DNA of 64,000 nucleotides, taken from Ciona savignyi (Eukaryota; Chordata; Ascidiacea; Phlebobranchia; Cionidae). The notes beneath the pieces were generated by a model. The model saw nothing but the letters and a program-made list of their open reading frames with translations. It had not been told where the DNA came from and searched no databases. Position 1 is the stretch's first letter. Each line of letters begins with the position of its first letter. Below, piece after piece: positions 59,001 to 64,000 of the stretch. The stretch is taken from positions 1 through 64,000 of the forward strand of contig CH002760.1 of NCBI GenBank assembly GCA_000149265.1. The letters are read 5' to 3'. A program made the translations under genes and the position numbers.

Positions 59001-62000
59001 TCAGTAATTTTTGTTGTTTTCTTTTTTTTCTGAGAAACAGTGTCAAGTACCCCATGGAATCGACGTTTCTTCTTCGGTTGTGTGATTTCTACATCTTCAA
59101 CCAACCAGTCTGAGCTTTCTTCATCTGAGGGAATAAGTGCAGGTATCGAACGTTTTGTTCTTGATTGTTTTTGTGTGCTTGCCGAGATGGTGGGCAGCAG
59201 TACCGAGTATTCCACACTCCTTGTGGCACAACTATCTGTTTCCACTACCGGGTCAGATTCTCGCATTGTGGATTGACACACTACATCAAGCTGACTGTCA
59301 TGCACCAGCAAACTTGAAGTTGTGGCAGCTATTTCATCATCACATTGTATAGATTGATTCATTGAGGGCTGTTGTTGCTTCATGCCTTCGAGCTTTGTTT
59401 TGAGTTCCTTGTACAAAGACCTTTGATCCTCCTCAAGAAACTCTCCATATGTTGTGTAATACTTGTTAAGGGTATCCAAAACATTTAAACCCTATTTAAA
59501 AAGACTGATTCATTCAATTTGTTAATTAAAGTGTCTATGTTATATTCAACCTAATAAGAACAAATTTGCCATAAAAAATTGCTCATTTTAATATGTATTC
59601 CACAACACTTCACCTCATCATTGGGGAAAAATGGGTTAGCTTTGTGAGTCAGCAGGAGGTTGACTATGTCGAAATGACCATTGTAAGCGGCATCATTGAT
59701 TGGAGTTAAATTACCACAATGTTGTCCACCCATGTCATTTATATGAGCACCATTCTCCAAAAGACATCTCACAATTTCTAAAATACAGTACTTTTAAATA
59801 ATAAATATGAATTGATTGAGTTAAGTTGTCTTGCTAATGGCTTGATTAATTACACTATGATAAACATCGAAAAGAATGAGGAACACTAATGGATTATCCT
59901 TGTATTAAGTCAATTTAGAAAATAGCAAAGAATTAGGATGACCGACCAAGATGACCATGGTTACAAGCTTCATGCAGAGGAGTCCAACCAGAGAAGTCGC
60001 GAGGATTCATCGGGTGACCCTGGTTAATAAGAAAGAATCAGAGGTGTATTTTAAAGCTGTGAAGTTTTCAAAACTAAGTTGACATTTTGCAAAAGCAAGT
60101 TTTACCGCTATACAGGACTCTAAATTAATGACCATGCAGTGCTTTAGGGATATTGATAGAAAATGGTTGTTATCACATTATGACTTATGTAAGAAACCTG
60201 GTTAATTAAGAACTGGACACGTTTTAAATCACCAGCAATACAGGCTTGATGCAATCCACTTTCACCGACACAATTCTGCTTAGAAAATAATGAATTCCTT
60301 TTTGTTCGACGACTTTCCCCAATTCCTATTTCATCTGTGAATAAATTTCGTCAATCACTTAATCATTTTAGTTACAGGAGATATTGTGATAAGAGTGTAT
60401 CAACTAACAAACTACGTCTATATATTTATTTGACATCAAAAATCTTGTGTGAGCAAGCATCCAGCAAATGTCGGCAAGCATGCAGATATGTTATTTTAAT
60501 ACAAAAAAGGTTACTATCAAACCATCAAATGGGATTTCTAATTCTTGCTCAATAAGATCTGAGCTATCATCCAGTGTACAGCTGTTGTAACAATCTTCCA
60601 TTTTTTCCGAATCATCTTCCAAAATTCCCACTTGCAACTCGAGTAAACTAATTTCCTCTTTGCTTCGATCAGCTGCTTCAAACTGTTTGTATTTTATTTC
60701 TAAATCCTTTCGGCAAATCAGTGCCTTCAGCTGTAAATACATTTCAGAGCTAATTTAGTCCAATGTTTTATATAACAATGTTGATTTATGAGTTCCAAAA
60801 TATTGTTTTATTGAAAAGCTTTTTTTGTCCTTAAAATGGTATTTTTGTCTCTAAATCATTTATCTAAGTATAAGCAAATGTTCGACCAACAGCAAATTAC
60901 TGACTTTTAAAATTTGTAATTCGTTTTGCAAGTGTTTTTTATTGATTCATATTCATACTGATTAAATGAACTAATGTACCAAACAACTCCTCAAAAAATA
61001 AGTCATATTACCTTTGTTCTATCGATGCCAGAATTCTCAGCACATTGGATTGCCTTCTGGCAGGAACTCATAACTTCATCAACACTTGAGGAATTGGATT
61101 CAAGGCATTTAGCAATGTTCATGTGAATATCAGCTAGCTGCTAATTATATTAATTAAGGTGTTGTGGTTATGCAAATGATACCATTGTTACATACCTCCA
61201 TGTTGTCAGTTGACACATCCAATTCTTTATTGTAATAAGTCAAGGCCTCTTGAAACTTATTTAAATCAACAAGAGTGGATGCAATTGAAAAGTAAACAGC
61301 CTTTCGCTGGTGCTTTGTAATCCCTTCTATTAAATCCAACAGAACTTCCTGAGTGACCATGATTAATTCATCAACACACTTATGTAATGGAATATATAAT
61401 CAATCATAGAAATACCTGGCATTTATAATGCTTTAGAGCTGGGGCAAAACATCCAACTTTACAATAAAGATCTGCAAGCGCTTCATGCAATGAATATTTA
61501 CGGTTTATTTCTGTATCCTCCATTGAAAGTTCGCGATTAATGTGACACATTTTGATCACTAAAAATATATAAAATAAGTGGCTGCAACAGATTATTGATT
61601 ACGGTGATACTTGCTGTAACTTGCGTGACAGTGTTTTCCCTCATAAAATTCCCTCATAAAAAGAGTCCGTATAAAAGCTTACCAGGTCTCAGTTTGGCTT
61701 CGGCTTCATCTCTAAGCAGCCCATTTTTTGCTTTGATATATATTCGTTTCAGGCAATCTTTGGCAGCATCAATATTTTCCATTATAAGATGAACCTACGG
61801 ATAGTATTACTCAAGCATTTAGAAATATCAACAACTCGACCCCTACCTCCGAACAAAGCTCATATGATTTAAGAATTGTTTCATTGTCTTTAAGTTGTTT
61901 CGCAGTGCGCAGTAAAGCCTCAGCATGTCTCAGTGCGTTGCTGTATTTGTTTAAATCCATGTTCACTCCGGTGAGCACTCGATGAGCCAAACACAAATCC

Positions 62001-63681
62001 TCCTTGTAATCATGTTTTCTGTCATCAAGTATAAGTCTGATAATTTGCATGGCATATTTAAAACAACTAATTAATTTACAAACTGTTTTAATGCAATGAT
62101 TTAACAACTAACATGCACGTCAAAAAAGCTTCATCACCATGTGGGTGCCAAATCATATCTAACCTAGCAAGACACAATGCCTTTTGAAAGTATTCTTGAC
62201 TTTTTAAAGTAGCGCTTGATCCGGTAGTATTGGATAATTGGTCATAAGCAAGGCCAAGATTGATCAAACTTCTTATTTGCATTTCCACAATTTGTTTCTT
62301 GCCCAACTTCAATTCCCTTACCAGTTTTAAGCTTTCATCAAAGAGGGAAATTGACCTTAAAAATACAGCAATCATTATATCTAAATCTATCCAGGGTAAA
62401 AAAACACTACTTTTATCATGTGTTTGTCACACTGCTTAAAACTGTGTTTTATGTTTAACATCAAGCTGGTAAGGCAAGGTAGTGCTCAGCATTTTTTTGT
62501 AACGGGAATCAACATAATTGCATTATATAATAAAAAAAAAAGATTTTAAATAAAGTACTTTGAAAGTAAACTTGAAATTTGAATGCTATCATCTTCTTGG
62601 TAAGTGGCCTTATCTAAAAGTGTGCGGCCAAGCGAAGTATTTGCCCGTTGCATTTCCACTTTATCTGCTGCCAAATTAGCAAGTTCCAGGTGATTTGTGT
62701 GATGCTTGATTCAGCACGCTTGTAGTTGTTCATTGATAAGTAGACATCACCGATCTAATAAACAAAGCAACAATTAACTCATGATCAGGTTCAAAAAAAA
62801 AGTTCAAACAATCAACATGTAAATGGTTGTTTATATTATGTTGTAAATCAATCCTTTAGTAGGTGTAAATTATGGTTTTACACATCAGTTTGCAAGCCCA
62901 TTGCTATAATTAGAAATAGAGTTTTTTACTTGCAAACCGTATTTAAAGAAAAAACTATAGTTTTGTTGTCATCAATAAATGTTCAATCCATTAAATTTAA
63001 AATTTTGGGAATTTTCCAACAACAATAAGTGGTAATACGTGACCTGCGATTATTGATATTTTTGCAAGTATTGTTGCACCCCTAGTTCTTCACCATTCAT
63101 GAATTACTTTTATTTAAAGTCATTTTTTCGACCTTCCACTTGGTCTAGTTAATTTTTTTCTATTTAAAACCATATTTCAAGTCAGAGAATGAAGAATGAT
63201 ACATCAAAGAAATAAGTTTTAAATATTAACAAACAACCTTTCTTTGCGCAATAGCTTGACCAGATACATCCCCGAGAGCTTCACAGAGTGAAAACTCTTG
63301 TTGGTGCATTAATAGAGATTCTGAAGTGTCACCTAAAACATAATAAAAATTAAAACATAACAAAAATTAAAAAAGAGGTAATAATATAGTAAAATCGCAC
63401 AACAACAAATGTTAAATCTCATCTAGTTCAAAATTGTTTACCACACCATTCCCTGTCGGTTATCCACAAAATTCCAGAATTTTTATAATAGGGTTTGTAT
63501 ATAAAAAAAACGGCCTTAAATTATTGACTACAAATTTTGCTAACAACACACTAAAAATTATGTTTTATTATTTAGCAAAACTAACCATTTTTTAAGTACA
63601 AATCCCCAAGAACATTACACAGTTCAGCTTCTTCCTTCCCATTATTTTGTTCCTGAGCCTTTTGCCTCAATTTTAGAAATC
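56091..63681 (-). CDS. TONSL: Tonsoku-like protein (TONSL), 5' end not seen, one frame break
   Basis: Exons in coding order: 63681-63586, 63332-63238, 62754-62559, 62355-62113, 62036-61847, 61794-61683, 61558-61416, 61348-61196, 61137-61012, 60730-60523, 60334-60198, 60019-59947, 59777-59614, 59491-58824, 58732-58506, 58267-58119, 58054-57863, 57561-57408, 56686-56542, 56238-56091. TPR repeats open the protein ([42 protein letters not shown]). A Glu/Asp-rich link follows, then three ankyrin repeats ([49 protein letters not shown]). Next come a linker with DWLVEDV and a basic patch, a ubiquitin-like segment ([20 protein letters not shown]) and C-terminal leucine-rich repeats. TONSL with MMS22L repairs stalled forks, its ankyrin domain reading unmethylated H4K20 on new chromatin. 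All joins are in phase except a one-base loss inside 62754-62559. The first exon lies upstream of 63681. Confidence 0.92.
56347..56397 (+). repeat. Possible SINE-body fragment in TONSL intron
   Basis: GTGCACTTAGTGGACATTGCC and TGAACCAAGTGGATTATTGGG follow the SINE body order. Short and isolated. Confidence 0.5.
56710..57224. mobile_element. Pogo/Tigger-like non-autonomous element (515 bp) in TONSL intron
   Basis: Left end CAGTGGAACCCGCTTGG and reverse complement of right end CAGTAGAACCCCGTTTACC are similar inverted repeats. TA flanks both sides (56708-56709 and 57225-57226). CAGT-start ends with a TA target are typical of the pogo/Tigger branch of Tc1-mariner. The interior has repeated GACCAC / GCGACC motifs and no transposase frame. 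Confidence 0.85.
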
Positions 63682-63880
63682 CTGAAATTAAAATTAATTT
63701 CAGCAAATACATTTCTAGGGTGAATTTTGATGTTTAAACACAGATCACAAGGTAGTAAAATAAACAGAACTTTATATTAGACAATGGAATACGACATAGT
63801 CAGGTTTATAAGTTATTGCAAAATATTAAGTACGATTCAGACATTGCTTCAGTTAAGAAACAGTTTACAAGCTCTCAGGC
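63682..63880. other. TONSL upstream intron or promoter region
   Basis: Should hold the first TONSL exon or the intron before it. The exon at 63681 needs one preceding base of its split codon, but no start could be assigned. Confidence 0.35.
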
Positions 63881-64000
63881 CCCGTATGGAAAGTACGTCA
63901 ATTTTCGCCGAAATCTCGAGTGTGCACACGCCAAATATTTAAGTGTGCAGTGTGCAAACGTCCAAGAGTGCACACTTCAAGTGTGCACAAAATCTCCTTT
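63881..64000. mobile_element. Second copy of the CCCGTATGGAAAGTA hAT-like element, cut by the window end
   Basis: From 63881 the sequence follows 48678-48797 almost base for base (CCCGTATGGAAAGTACGTCA, CGAAATCTCGAGTGTGCACA, CAAACGTCCAAGAGTGCACA) in the same orientation. Only the first 120 bp are inside the window. Confidence 0.92.

Noticed and set aside
58990..59352. Plus-strand frames opposite the large TONSL linker exon
   Set aside because: The minus-strand TONSL reading is supported by domain matches and exon phases on both sides.

Overview
The window is eukaryotic genomic DNA. Genes are split by many short introns with GT-AG borders, coding density is moderate, and the spacers are AT-rich. 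Recognisable proteins are all conserved animal proteins (NAAA, TMUB, SLC48A1/HRG1, THOC6, ATP6V1D, BRD7, EXOSC7, RNF2, PAXIP1/PTIP, GTF2E1, TONSL). A D-serine dehydratase of the kind mammals lack is also present. The compactness, the divergence of the orthologues and a tRNA-derived SINE with a TATCC tail fit a tunicate, most likely a Ciona-type ascidian. The organism is an inference; no ribosomal or mitochondrial marker is present. Three runs of exactly 100 N (18297-18396, 35991-36090, 52653-52752) are assembly gaps.

Layout. 1-5.3 kb: last exon of one NAAA-like amidase and a complete tandem paralogue (+). 6.8-10.4 kb: TMUB-like ubiquitin-like membrane protein (-). 13.2-14.8 kb: haem transporter SLC48A1 (+). 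15.1-16.8 kb: THOC6 (-). 18.5-19.3 kb: intronless V-ATPase subunit D (+). 19.9-22.1 kb: BRD7 (+). 23.1-26.3 kb: EXOSC7 (+). 27.9-28.9 kb: intronless retinol-dehydrogenase-like SDR (+). 29.2-30.6 kb: D-serine dehydratase (+). 30.9-34.2 kb: gene-free, with a minisatellite and SINEs. 34.2-36.9 kb: RNF2 (+), tail to tail with PAXIP1 (-, 26 exons, 37.0-50.2 kb). 51.2-54.3 kb: GTF2E1 (-). 56.1 kb to beyond the right part of the window: TONSL (-), 5' end not seen.

Common theme. There is no operon or pathway cluster. Several neighbours act on chromatin and genome maintenance: BRD7 (SWI/SNF), RNF2 (PRC1), PAXIP1 (MLL3/4 methyltransferase and DNA damage), TONSL (replication-fork repair) and GTF2E1 (transcription initiation). 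I read this as coincidence unless synteny shows otherwise. RNF2 and PAXIP1 stop codons are only 111 bp apart, so their 3' ends probably overlap.

Mobile DNA. About 17 SINE copies or fragments lie in introns and spacers. At least four families of short terminal-inverted-repeat elements are visible, two of them with clean 8-bp target duplications (hAT-like) and one flanked by TA (pogo/Tigger-like). At 48.6-49.9 kb a 1.08-kb element carrying a decayed tRNA-Asp sits inside an older element.

Possible sequence faults. TONSL has a one-base frame break in a TPR exon. GTF2E1 has a one-base phase mismatch beside an assembly gap. No exon for the second half of the TMUB ubiquitin-like domain was found.
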